This document shows, one piece after another, positions 46,748-56,028 of a stretch of DNA of 64,000 bases. The first letter of the stretch is position 1. Every line of letters begins with the position of its first letter. Made by a program: the position numbers and the translations under genes. The stretch covers positions 248,001 to 312,000 of the forward strand of contig NZ_JAMFLI010000001.1 of the NCBI RefSeq assembly GCF_023502145.1. Direction: 5' to 3'. Under the pieces are notes generated by a model, which searched no databases, was not told the origin of the DNA, and was given only the letters and a program-made list of their open reading frames with translations. This DNA is from Craterilacuibacter sp. RT1T (GTDB taxonomy: Bacteria > Pseudomonadota > Gammaproteobacteria > Burkholderiales > Chromobacteriaceae).

Positions 46748-48075
46748 GCGTTTTGATCTCCTGCCAGAATCCGTTCGCGCCAGCTTCTGCCGCTGGCTAT
46801 CAGTTGTGCTTCGTCCAGTGTCTTGAGCTGGCGCTCCGCCATCAGGGCCTGACCCTTGACCCAGACATGGCTGACCTGTTCGCGCCCGGCGGCGTAAACC
46901 ACATGGGAAATCGGGTCGAATATCGGCGCGGTTTCTACCGTCGCCAGATCAATGGCGATCAGGTCGGCCTGTTTGCCGGGCTTGATGCTGCCCACCTTGT
47001 CGGCAATGCCCAAAGCCTGTGCGCCATTGAGCGTGGCCATGCGGATGGCGGTAGCTGCCGGCACGGCGGTCGGGTCCATCGCGCCGACCTTGGCCAGCAA
47101 GGCGGCCATGCGCATCTCGGCCAGCATGTCCAGCTTGTTGTTGGAGGCTGCGCCATCGGTGCCGATGCCGACATTGACGCCGCCGGCCAGCAGCTGGGGA
47201 ATGCGGGCAATGCCCGAGGCCAGCTTCATATTCGAGCTTGGGTTATGCGCCACCGAGATGCCATGGCGGGCGGCCAGCTCGATCTCGTCATCCGACAGAT
47301 GCACCATATGCGCGGCAATCAGGCGCGGCGAGAGCAGGCCCAATTCTTTCAGGCGTGCCAGTGGCCGCTGGTGATGGTCGCGCATGCTGTCGCTGATTTC
47401 GCCGGCCGACTCGTGGATGTGGCAATGGATCAGCATGTCCTGCTCTTCGGCCAGCATCACCACCTTGCGGAAAGTGTCGTCGGCCACGGTGTAGGGCGCA
47501 TGCGGTGCCAGCGTGAAGGTAATCAGTTCCTCGCCCAAAAATTCACGCCGCTCGTCCAGCGCGCGGCTGATGTATTCGTCGGCATTGTTGGCGTAATTGG
47601 TCGGGAACTCGAGGATGGAGGCGCCAACAAAGGTGCGCATGCCCGCAGCGAGGCCGGCGCGCGCCATGGCCCCGTGATAGAAGTACATATCATTGATGGT
47701 GGTGGTGCCGCCACGGATCATTTCCGCCATGGCAATCAGTGCGCCATCAAACACAAATTCGTCGCGCACATGGCGGCCTTCGGCCGGCCAGATATGATTG
47801 GACAGCCAGTCCATCAGCACCTTGTCGTCCGCCAGACCGCGCAGCAGGGTCATCGCGCTGTGGCCGTGCAGATTGATCAGGCCGGGCATCAATACATGGT
47901 TGTCCAGCCGCACATGCTGTTTGGCGGTGGCGGCTGCCGACTGTGAAGGCGTCAGCAGGGCAACAATCGTCCCGTTGTTGATGGCCAGAGAATAGTCTTC
48001 CAGAATTTCACCATCTTGTTCGACGGTGATCATCCAGCGGGCGGAAATCAAGAGATCAAAAGCAGGGTTCGACAT
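46744..48075 (-). CDS. mtaD: TRZ/ATZ family amidohydrolase (MTA/SAH deaminase type)
   Basis: 443 residues from ATG at 48075 ([19 protein letters not shown]); AGGA lies about 12 bases upstream. Metal ligands are visible: [37 protein letters not shown] and GTDGAASNN. Relatives deaminate S-adenosylhomocysteine, methylthioadenosine or 5'-deoxyadenosine. Coupling to ubiG, which releases S-adenosylhomocysteine, fits a SAH-related role (inference). Specificity could also be for another purine-like compound. Confidence 0.85.
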   Translation of the reverse strand: MSNPAFDLLISARWMITVEQDGEILEDYSLAINNGTIVALLTPSQSAAATAKQHVRLDNHVLMPGLINLHGHSAMTLLRGLADDKVLMDWLSNHIWPAEGRHVRDEFVFDGALIAMAEMIRGGTTTINDMYFYHGAMARAGLAAGMRTFVGASILEFPTNYANNADEYISRALDERREFLGEELITFTLAPHAPYTVADDTFRKVVMLAEEQDMLIHCHIHESAGEISDSMRDHHQRPLARLKELGLLSPRLIAAHMVHLSDDEIELAARHGISVAHNPSSNMKLASGIARIPQLLAGGVNVGIGTDGAASNNKLDMLAEMRMAALLAKVGAMDPTAVPAATAIRMATLNGAQALGIADKVGSIKPGKQADLIAIDLATVETAPIFDPISHVVYAAGREQVSHVWVKGQALMAERQLKTLDEAQLIASGRSWRERILAGDQNA

Positions 48076-48236
48076 GGTAGGGGTCCTGATGGCTGAGCTT
48101 GGCGCGATTGTAGGCAGGGCATGGCACTTCGGCAACCTGAGGCGTGCAATAGACATGATAACCGGCATGCTGGCGTGCCAAGGAAATATCCTCGGCGCAG
48201 GCGTCTTGCTGCGCTGGCGGCTGGATGTGTACGGCC

Positions 48237-48283
48237 AGGGGCAGGGTGCGTCTGGCCCCTCTTTAATATGCCGCGCAGCGGAC
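48237..48283 (+). repeat. Hairpin element, copy B
   Basis: AGGGGC (48237-48242) pairs with GCCCCT (48255-48260), followed by CTTTAA and TATGCCGCGCAGCGGAC (48267-48283). Layout and tail match copy A at 26947-26996 (17 identical bases, plus shared TCTGGCC and CTCTTTA), with compensatory stem differences. Unlike copy A it lies at the edge of the accessory segment. Confidence 0.5.
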
Positions 48284-48410
48284 TCAAAACTCAAAGCCCA
48301 TCGCTGCCAACTCGTAACGGAGGCCGCACCATAAAAAACCTTCGGCAGTTTTGGCTGGCGGGGGGGGGATCAAATTACGCGCACAATGCGTTCCAGCTCA
48401 CTCCTCTTCC

Positions 48411-48551
48411 AACGCCACCGCTTTGATGAACACCCTAGACGCGATCAACCTGCGATACTGTGACGGCACGCTCAAGCTCGCCGTCGAAGCGCTGGGCCAG
48501 CGCTGGCAGATGCGCCGTGAGTGGGGCGGCCCCCGCTACACGACACGGTTT
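48411..48551 (+). pseudogene. Remnant of umuC (C-terminal DUF4113 domain)
   Basis: The translated stretch MNTLDAINLRYCDGTLKLAV, then EALGQRWQMRREWGGPRYTTRF, matches the C-terminal end of UmuC (DNA polymerase V catalytic subunit), where the family reads LDAINxRYGxGT...WQMRRExxSPRYTTRW. The polymerase, palm and little-finger domains are absent and there is no umuD. After TTRF the frame runs on without similarity to 48668. A nine-base G run at 48360-48368 lies just upstream, where the frame would be lost. It is a decayed 3' fragment. Confidence 0.75.
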
Positions 48552-48664
48552 GCCCCGTGTCCGTGTTCAATAGCGCACAAAAGTAACCCGGATGGGCCTG
48601 AGCAAAACGTCGCCTTGCGGGCTGGAGAGGGGCTCGCTGTTCTTGAATACTCGGTGATGTGTGT

Positions 48665-50221
48665 CTAGTTTTTTTCCGTGTGCCCAGATGCGAGCGCATG
48701 AGAAAATGCTTCGATAACAGCTACGACAATATGCTCCGCCAAAGCAGGATTTTGTTCCAGCAAGGGATAGCGCTTGATCAGTTTGTTGGAGATGCGATTA
48801 CCGTTTTCGCGCACGCTACGGATGATCACATCCAAGTCGTTATCCGGTGCTTCCAGTACTTGTTTGATTGCTTGGCGGGCGCGTTCGTTGGCTTGCAGAA
48901 AACGGGCTTCATCTCGCATCTCCAAGCTCAGGGTCTGGTCGATGACCTGTGCCAGATACGCAACATGGGCGGTCAGATCCGGGTAGGCCCAAGCCGGGCG
49001 CGCGCCTTCGTACGCATCAAAGTGAAAATTGAAGATCACGCCGTCTTCTGCCTCAATGCTTTCGGCAAAGCGGTAGTGTTGGTTGTAGCGCTGCAGCAGT
49101 GGACGCGAGAAGCGTTCCAGTACCCGGTCGTAGTCCGCCCGGTTACGTGTGCTGTGGGTGATGGTGGCAGAGACAGGCAAAATGATGGGTGCAGGCACTT
49201 GGCCATCCCGTCGCAATACGTCGTTGATCAGGAAGCGCGAAATCCGGCCATTGCCGTCCGCCATAGGGTGTACGTATACAAAGCCGAAGGAGGCTACCGC
49301 CGCCCTTAGTAAGGACGCTTGGCCTTGTGTACGACTCATAAAGGCTGACAAGCCACCCAGCATCGGCACAGTATCATCCCAATGCGGTGCGATGTAATCG
49401 ACTACTGGTTGGTAGTGTGATGTGTGGCCAACAAATACAGGGGATCGACGTAAGCCATAGCGTAATGCCGATTCACCTAAGATGCCTCGCTGTAGGCTGG
49501 TAAGTGCTCCAGGTGCAAAAGGATCATCGTGACGGCCGCACTCCCTTTCCATTACCGCCGCAAAACGGCGGATTCGGTCCTCCTTCCCTTGCTCTCGCTC
49601 AATCTGGAAGCTGGCTCGGCTTTCCTTGACTGTCAGCCATACCGTGCTGCGCAGGATCAGATCCACACCGTAGTCGTCTTCCAACTCAACGAGCTTAGCC
49701 GCGATGTCGTATGCCTCCGCCTGTCTGATAGCATCGGTACGCCGGACTATAGGGCAGAAATCGCGATTGCCGGGCAAGTTGTCCCGCACCCGCCAACGCG
49801 GGTTGTTGATCGGGGCTCCCGTCAGGTAGCGCTTGTCATCCAGCGCATCCACATAATTGCCACGCGCTACGCCTGCAAAATCAAGCTGCCCCCCTGTCAG
49901 CCATTCATACAGGAAGCCAGCGCGCCTGGCGTAGGCGCCGGTGGGCTCAGCATGTACCCAGGCAGTTAGCGCCTCTTTGATCGCTGGCCGCTGAAACAGC
50001 CTGCTTAAAAATTCGAGGTGTACTTCTTCATGCTTGAGCGCAAACGTTAGCTGATCCTTCAGCGTTTCGGCTGGCCGGTAACTCTCAGGATAGACCTCTC
50101 GTCGGAGGTCATTCTCCAGTAAGGTCGTACGCGAGCTACCGATGGTGCTTTGCACGGCAAACGGATGGACCGGGTCGATGTCGTGGGCCTTGGCAAGCCA
50201 CTGGTAGCCGATAGTGGGCAT
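48665..50221 (-). CDS. Fic family protein (putative AMPylase, class II-like)
   Basis: 518 residues. The Fic motif is HPMADGNGRISR (His318), differing from HPFxxGNGR only at Phe-to-Met; catalytic His, Asp and Arg are kept. An N-terminal TTLLEN (32-37) fits the inhibitory (S/T)xxxE(G/N) helix, suggesting an autoinhibited class II enzyme. A helical C-terminal part (about 400-518) may recognise targets. Fic enzymes transfer AMP, or sometimes other groups, to Ser/Thr/Tyr. Neighbouring umuC and integrase remnants indicate horizontal acquisition. No small antitoxin gene is adjacent. The target is unknown. Confidence 0.85.
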   Translation of the reverse strand: MPTIGYQWLAKAHDIDPVHPFAVQSTIGSSRTTLLENDLRREVYPESYRPAETLKDQLTFALKHEEVHLEFLSRLFQRPAIKEALTAWVHAEPTGAYARRAGFLYEWLTGGQLDFAGVARGNYVDALDDKRYLTGAPINNPRWRVRDNLPGNRDFCPIVRRTDAIRQAEAYDIAAKLVELEDDYGVDLILRSTVWLTVKESRASFQIEREQGKEDRIRRFAAVMERECGRHDDPFAPGALTSLQRGILGESALRYGLRRSPVFVGHTSHYQPVVDYIAPHWDDTVPMLGGLSAFMSRTQGQASLLRAAVASFGFVYVHPMADGNGRISRFLINDVLRRDGQVPAPIILPVSATITHSTRNRADYDRVLERFSRPLLQRYNQHYRFAESIEAEDGVIFNFHFDAYEGARPAWAYPDLTAHVAYLAQVIDQTLSLEMRDEARFLQANERARQAIKQVLEAPDNDLDVIIRSVRENGNRISNKLIKRYPLLEQNPALAEHIVVAVIEAFSHALASGHTEKN

Positions 50222-50259
50222 AGTTTTGCTTATCCCTTTACTGAAACGATTACATTATG

Positions 50260-50280
50260 ACTATTTTTAGAAAAAATAGT
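50260..50280. promoter_or_regulatory. AT-rich palindrome upstream of fic
   Basis: ACTATTTTT (50260-50268) and AAAAATAGT (50272-50280) form a perfect nine-base inverted repeat with a three-base centre. Reading towards fic, CATAAT (50254-50259) follows at once and could be a -10, placing the palindrome over the spacer like an operator. It contrasts with the GC-rich surroundings. Confidence 0.45.
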
Positions 50281-50323
50281 TACGGCTAGAGTCGTTAGCT
50301 ATGCTCAGCCAGCCACGCCTAGG

Positions 50324-50581
50324 CTATCTCTGGTTCAACCGATGCTCCACTCTGAGCTGCCGGCGGGCTTCGTCGTGTAGCTGGCGCGCTTCTTTGAGTG
50401 ATACTTCGGGGTAGACGCCGAACGAGGCAGTCAGGCGCTTTCCGACAAAGCGGTAGTCAAAGCGCCACAGCTTCGACCTGTTGCTGACCAGCAGGTACAG
50501 GCCATCGGTGTCAGCATGTTTGGCAGGCTTGCCATCGGCCTTGGGCGTGGCGTTCTTACAATCAAGCGCGGTCCGTGGCAT
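50324..50581 (-). pseudogene. Truncated P4-type integrase (arm-binding domain only)
   Basis: About 85 residues from ATG at 50581 (or 97 from 50617). DGLYLLVSNRSKLWRFDYRF, then VGKRLTASFGVYPEVSLKEAR, matches the N-terminal DUF4102 domain of P4-type tyrosine integrases. Similarity ends at about DEARRQL, the frame stops within ten residues, and the core-binding and catalytic domains (R-H-R-Y) are gone. It therefore cannot recombine DNA and marks an old insertion at the 3' side of lysS. No tRNA attachment site is adjacent. Confidence 0.82.
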
Positions 50582-50660
50582 CAGTTGTCCCTTGCTGTGC
50601 TGCTGTAATACCGTCAAATACCGTCAGAAGCAATAGGAATGCATTGGGACGTGATTTCAA

Positions 50661-50697
50661 TGAAAAACCCCCGAAAGCCTTTGCTGACGGGGGTTTC
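50661..50697 (-). terminator. Terminator of lysS
   Basis: AAACCCCCG (50665-50673) pairs with CGGGGGTTT (50688-50696). On the minus strand, downstream of lysS, the stem is followed by TTTTTC-type sequence. Confidence 0.85.
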
Positions 50698-50735
50698 TGA
50701 TGTGTAGCTAGGATTGGCTAGGAAGCCAAAAAACC

Positions 50736-52241
50736 TTACTCAGGCCTCATGTGCGGGAACAAAATCACATCGCGGATCGACGGGGCATCGGTCAGCAGCA
50801 TGACCAGACGGTCGATGCCGATGCCGCAGCCGCCGGTCGGTGGCAGGCCGTATTCCATGGCGCGGATGTAGTCGGCGTCATAGTGCATGGCTTCGTCGTC
50901 GCCGGCGTCTTTCTGTTCAACCTGGCTCATAAAGCGGGCGGCCTGGTCTTCCGGATCGTTCAACTCGGAGTAGCCGTTGGCCAGTTCGCGGCCGACGACA
51001 AACAGTTCGAAACGCTCGGTGATCGACTGGTCGGCATCCGAGCCGCGTGCCAGTGGCGAGACTTCCACCGGGTAGTCGATGATGAAGGTCGGGTTCCACA
51101 GCAGGCCTTCGGCGCACTCTTCAAACAGGGTCAGCTGCAGGCTGCCCAGGCCAGGCGCCGGTGGCAGCTTGCCGCCCAGCTTCTTGATCTCGCTCTTCAG
51201 CCATTCGGCGTCGGCCAGTTGTTCGTCGCTGTATTGCGGGTTGAAGTGCTGGATGGCGCCAACGATGGTAAAGCGCGCGAACGGGCTTTCCAGATCGACG
51301 TCCTTGCCGCCGTAGCTGATGCGCGTGGTGCCGCAAGCGGCCATGGCGCAGGCACGGATCACTTTTTCCGTCATTTCCATCATGCGTTCGTAGCCGCTAT
51401 AGGCTTCGTAGAACTCCATCATGGTGAATTCAGGGTTGTGACGGGTGCTCATGCCTTCGTTGCGGAAGTTGCGGTTGATCTCGAATACGCGCTCAAGACC
51501 GCCAACTACCAGACGCTTCAGGTACAGCTCGGGTGCGATACGCAGATACAGCGGCATATCCAGCGCATTGTGGTGCGTGGCAAACGGCTTGGCTGCGGCG
51601 CCGCCCGGGATAGGGTGCATCATCGGCGTTTCGACTTCGAGGTAGTCTTCACCCACCATCACGTCGCGTACCGTTTGCACGATCTTGGAGCGCTTGATGA
51701 AGGTGTCGCGCGAAGCTTCGTTGACGATCAGGTCGACATAGCGCTGGCGATAGGTCGTTTCCTGGTCGGCCAGGCCGTGGTGCTTGTCCGGCAGCGGACG
51801 CAGGCTCTTGGACAAGAGGCGCAGCTCGGTGACATTGATCGACAGTTCGCCCTTGTTGGTGCGGAACAGCTCGCCCTTGGCGCCCAGAATGTCGCCCAGA
51901 TCCCAGTGCTTGAAGGATTCGTGCTTTTCGGCGCCCACGCCCTGGTCGTTGATGTAAAGCTGGATACGGCCCGTGCTGTCTTGCAGCGTCGCGAAGCTGG
52001 CCTTGCCCATGACACGCTTGAGCATCATCCGTCCGGCTACGACTACCTGGATCTTCTGGGCTTCCAGATCTTCCTTGCTCTTGTCGCTGCACTTCTTGGC
52101 CAGATCGCCGGCCATGTCTTCGCGGCGGAAGTCGTTCGGGAAAGCCACGCCGGCTTCACGCAGCGCTTTTAGCTTGCTGCGGCGCTCGGCCATGATCTGG
52201 TTTTCATCCTGGATGGGTGATGCGGTTTCGTGTTCAGACAT
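50736..52241 (-). CDS. lysS: Lysine--tRNA ligase
   Basis: A 501-residue class IIb synthetase. ATG at 52241 is used because GGAG lies seven bases upstream (a frame start 15 bases earlier is less likely). It has an N-terminal OB-fold with [15 protein letters not shown], motif 2 [24 protein letters not shown]-type sequence and motif 3 [15 protein letters not shown]. It charges tRNA-Lys. prfB lies 63 bases upstream on the same strand, the classic prfB-lysS pair. Confidence 0.95.
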   Translation of the reverse strand: MSEHETASPIQDENQIMAERRSKLKALREAGVAFPNDFRREDMAGDLAKKCSDKSKEDLEAQKIQVVVAGRMMLKRVMGKASFATLQDSTGRIQLYINDQGVGAEKHESFKHWDLGDILGAKGELFRTNKGELSINVTELRLLSKSLRPLPDKHHGLADQETTYRQRYVDLIVNEASRDTFIKRSKIVQTVRDVMVGEDYLEVETPMMHPIPGGAAAKPFATHHNALDMPLYLRIAPELYLKRLVVGGLERVFEINRNFRNEGMSTRHNPEFTMMEFYEAYSGYERMMEMTEKVIRACAMAACGTTRISYGGKDVDLESPFARFTIVGAIQHFNPQYSDEQLADAEWLKSEIKKLGGKLPPAPGLGSLQLTLFEECAEGLLWNPTFIIDYPVEVSPLARGSDADQSITERFELFVVGRELANGYSELNDPEDQAARFMSQVEQKDAGDDEAMHYDADYIRAMEYGLPPTGGCGIGIDRLVMLLTDAPSIRDVILFPHMRPE

Positions 52242-52304
52242 AGTGTCTCCAGTCATTACGGATTGACGCAGCAGCGGGGCCGCATTTCGGTTGTTGTAGC
52301 CAAT

Positions 52305-53412
52305 TTAGACCCCTTGCTTGAGGCTGGCTTCGATAAATGGATCGAGGTCGCCGTCCATCACGCCCTTGATGTTGCCGACTTCATAGCCGGTACGCAGGTC
52401 TTTGATGCGCGACTGGTCAAAGACATAGGAGCGGATCTGGTGTCCCCAGCCCACATCGGTTTTGCTGTCTTCCAGTTCCTGCTTGGCGGTGTTGCGCTTT
52501 TTCAGCTCCAGCTCATACAGCTTGGCACGCAGCATCTGCCACGCTTCATCGCGGTTGCGGTGCTGCGAGCGGTCGTTCTGGCACTGCACCACGATACCGG
52601 TTGGGTTGTGGGTCAGGCGTACGGCCGAGTCGGTTTTGTTGATGTGCTGACCACCGGCACCGGAGGCGCGGTAGGTATCGGTGCGTACATCGGACGGGTT
52701 GATGTCGATTTCGAACGAATCATCCACTTCCGGATAGACGAAAACCGAGGAAAACGAGGTGTGGCGGCGCGCATTGGAGTCGAACGGCGACACGCGTACC
52801 AGACGGTGTACGCCCACTTCGGTGCGCAGCAGGCCATAGGCGTATTCGCCTTCGATCTTGATGGTGGCGCTGGTGACACCGGCGACTTCACCTTCGGACT
52901 CTTCCAGTACTTCGACCTTGAAGCCGCGGCGTTCGGCCCAGCGCACATACATTCTGAGCAGCATGCCGGCCCAGTCCTGTGCTTCGGTGCCGCCTGCGCC
53001 GGCCTTGATGTCGACGAAGCAGTTGTTCGGATCCATCGGATCGCTGAACATGCGGCGGAATTCAAGGTTGGCCAGCTTGGCTTCGGCCTCTGCCAAATCG
53101 GCCTGTACGGCGAGGATGGTGTCGTCGTCTTCTTCTTCGCGGCCCATGTCGAACAGCTCGCGGCTGTCGGTCAGCGCCGACTGTATGCCTTCGATGACGA
53201 GCACGACATCTTCCAGCATCTTGCGTTCGCGGCCCAGTTCCTGGGCTTTTTTCTGGTCATTCCAGATGTTCGGGTCTTCGGTCAGACCGGTGACTTCTTC
53301 CAGACGGTCTTTTTTGCCGTCGTAGTCAAAGATACCCCCGAATATCGGTGTTGCGCGTCGTCAGATCGATCAGCTTGGCATCGATCTGGTTGAGGATTTC
53401 GGCTTCGATCAT
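52305..53412 (-). CDS. prfB: Peptide chain release factor 2 (programmed +1 frameshift)
   Basis: Translation starts at ATG 53412 ([20 protein letters not shown]). After 28 codons it meets TGA at 53326-53328 in CTT TGA C, preceded by the Shine-Dalgarno-like GGGGG at 53335-53339, and shifts +1 to continue in the frame ending at 52305. The product is about 368 residues. The stop-recognition SPF is in RVSPFDSN and the peptidyl-release GGQ in [10 protein letters not shown]2 reads UGA and UAA, so low RF2 favours the shift: classical autoregulation. A single-frame annotation would lose the first 28 residues. Confidence 0.95.
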
Positions 53413-53480
53413 GGTAGTGATCTCCAGTTAGTTCAGAGAATAATTAAATACAAATGTATCGCGTGTCTAGATGCAAAGAC

Positions 53481-53511
53481 AAAAAAGCGCACCAAAAGGT
53501 GCGCTTTTTTT
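53481..53511. terminator. Terminator after mdh
   Basis: AAAAAAGCGCACC (53481-53493) pairs with GGTGCGCTTTTTT around AAAA. It lies downstream of mdh on the minus strand and upstream of prfB. Confidence 0.9.
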
Positions 53512-53525
53512 AGCAGGGCGGGAAA

Positions 53526-54512
53526 TCAACCCAGCAGGTGAGCAATCGCTGCGCGCTCTTCTTCCAGCTCGTTCAGGGTGAAATTCATCCGGTCGCGGCT
53601 GAATTCATCAATTTCCAAGCCTTGCACAATCTTGTACTCGCCATTTTCGCACGTTACCGGGAATCCGTACATCACGCCCGCAGGGATGCCGTAGCTGCCG
53701 TCGGATGGAATGCCCATGGTGGTCCACTTGCCGTCGGTGCCCAGTGCCCAGTCGCGCATATGGTCGATGGCGGCATTGGCGGCGGAGGCGGCGGAAGACA
53801 GGCCGCGCGCTTCGATAATGGCGGCGCCACGCTTGCCTACGGTTGGCAGGAATACGTCGCGGTTCCAGGCTTCGTCACCAATCATGGCCTTGACGCTTTC
53901 GCCATTGATGGTGGCAAAGCGGTAGTCGGCGTACATGGTTGGCGAGTGGTTGCCCCAAACCAGCAGTTTTTCGATGGAGGCAACAGCCTTGCCGGTTTTG
54001 GCCGCGAGCTGGCTGGCTGCACGGTTGTGGTCCAGACGCAGCATGGCGGTGAAGTTCTTGGCCGGAAGATCCGGCGCGCTCTTCATCGCGATATAGGCAT
54101 TGGTGTTGGCCGGGTTGCCGACGACCAGTACCTTGACGTCGCGGTGCGCCACGTCATTCAGCGCCTTGCCTTGTGCGGTGAAGATCTTGGCGTTTTCCTG
54201 CAGCAGGTCGGCGCGCTCCATGCCCGGGCCGCGCGGACGGGCACCGACCAGCAAAGCGTATTCGGCGTCCTTGAAAGCCACCAGCGGGTCATCGGTACCG
54301 ACCATATCAGTCAGCAGCGGGAAAGCGCAGTCCTGCAACTCCATCATCACGCCCTTGAGCGCTTGCTGTGGCTTTTCAAACGGCACTTCCAGCAATTGCA
54401 GGATGACGGGCTGATCTTTGCCCAGCATTTCACCACTGGCAATACGGAACAGCAGGCTGTAGGCGATCTGGCCAGCAGCGCCGGTAACGGCAACACGTAC
54501 GGGGGCTTTCAT
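53526..54512 (-). CDS. mdh: Malate dehydrogenase
   Basis: 328 residues from ATG at 54512 ([20 protein letters not shown]). AAAGGAGA lies ten bases upstream, and an ATG three codons earlier is too close to it. It has the Rossmann motif [11 protein letters not shown], active-site GNHSPT (His), LRLDHNRA and the arginine loop [14 protein letters not shown]. It is the cytosolic-MDH-like NAD type common in Betaproteobacteria. It oxidises malate to oxaloacetate, the substrate of GltA encoded 5 kb away, and is divergent from the GntR gene. Confidence 0.95.
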   Translation of the reverse strand: MKAPVRVAVTGAAGQIAYSLLFRIASGEMLGKDQPVILQLLEVPFEKPQQALKGVMMELQDCAFPLLTDMVGTDDPLVAFKDAEYALLVGARPRGPGMERADLLQENAKIFTAQGKALNDVAHRDVKVLVVGNPANTNAYIAMKSAPDLPAKNFTAMLRLDHNRAASQLAAKTGKAVASIEKLLVWGNHSPTMYADYRFATINGESVKAMIGDEAWNRDVFLPTVGKRGAAIIEARGLSSAASAANAAIDHMRDWALGTDGKWTTMGIPSDGSYGIPAGVMYGFPVTCENGEYKIVQGLEIDEFSRDRMNFTLNELEEERAAIAHLLG

Positions 54513-54658
54513 TTCTCGCATTCTCCTTTGATATTCACTGCTCGGAATGGTGCTTTGCAATATTGCGGCAAATGAGTTTACCACGACATTTTATTTATTT
54601 GTGCTGGTTTGTGTACGGATTGATACAGGTATTTTTAGAGTTGTGCGTCAACTTGTGT

Positions 54659-54672
54659 GTCTTATATAAGAC
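54659..54672. promoter_or_regulatory. Perfect palindrome between mdh and the GntR gene
   Basis: GTCTTATATAAGAC is a 14-base perfect palindrome, 42 bases upstream of the GntR start and about 150 bases from mdh. Size and symmetry suit a GntR dimer operator, and TATATAAG overlaps a possible -10. Autoregulation is inferred, with control of mdh possible. Confidence 0.5.
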
Positions 54673-54713
54673 TTGTATTTACTCGGCTGAAATTTGGTGA
54701 TAAAAAGCATGCA

Positions 54714-55439
54714 ATGAATGCAAACGCCATCAATAAAGAACCACTCTATCGTCAGGCCAAGGCGCATCTGCTGCAAAGGGTGTGTGCCGGGGAGTGGGGC
54801 GAGAGCGAGATGCTGCCCAGCGAGTGGGATCTGGCGGCCGAGCTGGGGGTGAGCCAGGGCACGGCACGCAAGGCACTGGCAGAACTGGTCGCCGATGGCG
54901 TGTTGTTGCGCTTGCAGGGCAAGGGGACTTTTGTTGCGCCGCTGCCGGGGGATTGGGGAAGCGGGGCGGTGGTGATGCCCGGTGTGTTTGGCGGGCCGGC
55001 GGATGTGCTGGTGCGGGAGTTTCTCGGTGTGTCGCGCTTGAGCGCCGGCGAGGAGGTTGCGTCAGCCCTGCTGCTGAGGCGTGGCGCGCCGCTGTTTCGC
55101 GTGCGCTTGCTGTGGCGGCATCAGGGCCTGCCGGTGGCGACGGACGAGATTCTGCTCAGTGCCGAGCGTTTTGACGAGCTGGATGCGCGCACTTTGCGTG
55201 TCCGTTCGGCCAGTCTGCATGAAGTCTTGCTGCGGCGTTATGGAGTCAGGGTGCATGTGCATGCCGAGCAGTTCCGGGTCGAGCACTTGCCGCGGGAAGA
55301 GGCGGCTCTTTTGAGTGTGGAGCCCGGGCGTGCCGCGCTGTCAGTGCTGACCTTGTCCGGTCCGCTGATGGGCGATGCGGTGCTCTGGCGGCAGCGTTAC
55401 TGTCTGACCGACGCTTTAGCTTATACAGCAATGCCTTAA
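54714..55439 (+). CDS. GntR family regulator, HutC/UTRA subgroup
   Basis: 241 residues from ATG at 54714; a frame start at 54657 would overlap the palindrome and lacks family sequence. The N-terminal winged HTH contains LPSEWDLAAELGVSQGTARKALAELVADGVL; the C-terminal UTRA domain (about 85-235) usually binds a small metabolite. It lies between mdh and sdhCDAB-gltA-sucAB, so a role as TCA-cycle regulator is plausible but unproven. The ribosome site is weak. Confidence 0.85.
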   Translation: MNANAINKEPLYRQAKAHLLQRVCAGEWGESEMLPSEWDLAAELGVSQGTARKALAELVADGVLLRLQGKGTFVAPLPGDWGSGAVVMPGVFGGPADVLVREFLGVSRLSAGEEVASALLLRRGAPLFRVRLLWRHQGLPVATDEILLSAERFDELDARTLRVRSASLHEVLLRRYGVRVHVHAEQFRVEHLPREEAALLSVEPGRAALSVLTLSGPLMGDAVLWRQRYCLTDALAYTAMP

Positions 55440-55653
55440 GGTTATCGCATCGCACAAAATAATGACGAAGTCGATGATAATGTCGTTTCTGTTTGGTAGA
55501 ATGGCGTAGCCATCTTATGGGTGGTGCACTGCGTCAGGCAGGGTTGCTCAGGCTTTTGTCTGCGGCTTTGCAAGGTGAAGCACTGGTTTGGTGGGCTTGT
55601 CGTGTAAAGCCCGGTTACAACGGTTTGGTCAAAAAACATACTTAGGAAGCCAT

Positions 55654-56028
55654 ATGCAGAAGCAACGACCAAAGCACCTAGATCTTGGCAAGATCAGATT
55701 GCCCGTGCCGGGTATCGTCTCGATCCTGCATCGGGTCAGTGGTGTGGCGCTCTTTTTCTCCCTGCCTCTTTTGATGTACCTGTTTGCAGGTACGCTGAGC
55801 TCTGCTCAGGACTTCGATACTTTTCGCGCCGTCATCGCCTATCCGCTGATGAAACTGGTGCTGATCGGCTTTTTGTGGGCTTACCTGCACCACTTCTGCG
55901 CCGGCATCCGTTTTCTGTTTCTTGATGTGCACAAGGGCTTGGAGCTGGAAACCGCACGCGCGACCGCCAAGCTGGTACTGATTGTCAGCCTTGTCCTGAC
56001 CGCAATTCTGGGGTTCTTGTTATGGTAA
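55654..56028 (+). CDS. sdhC: Succinate dehydrogenase cytochrome b556 subunit SdhC
   Basis: 124 residues with three membrane helices. ATG at 55654 follows AGGAAG. The signature ILHRVSG near residue 25 (quinone site Ser/Arg) and heme-ligand His in LHHFCAGIRFL are present. It anchors SdhAB and binds ubiquinone and heme b. It is the first gene of sdhCDAB; the 214 bases upstream hold the promoter region but no confident boxes were assigned. It overlaps sdhD by seven bases. Confidence 0.94.
   Translation: MQKQRPKHLDLGKIRLPVPGIVSILHRVSGVALFFSLPLLMYLFAGTLSSAQDFDTFRAVIAYPLMKLVLIGFLWAYLHHFCAGIRFLFLDVHKGLELETARATAKLVLIVSLVLTAILGFLLW

Noticed and set aside
50324-50617. Functional phage integrase
   Set aside because: Only the N-terminal arm-binding domain is present; the catalytic domain is missing.
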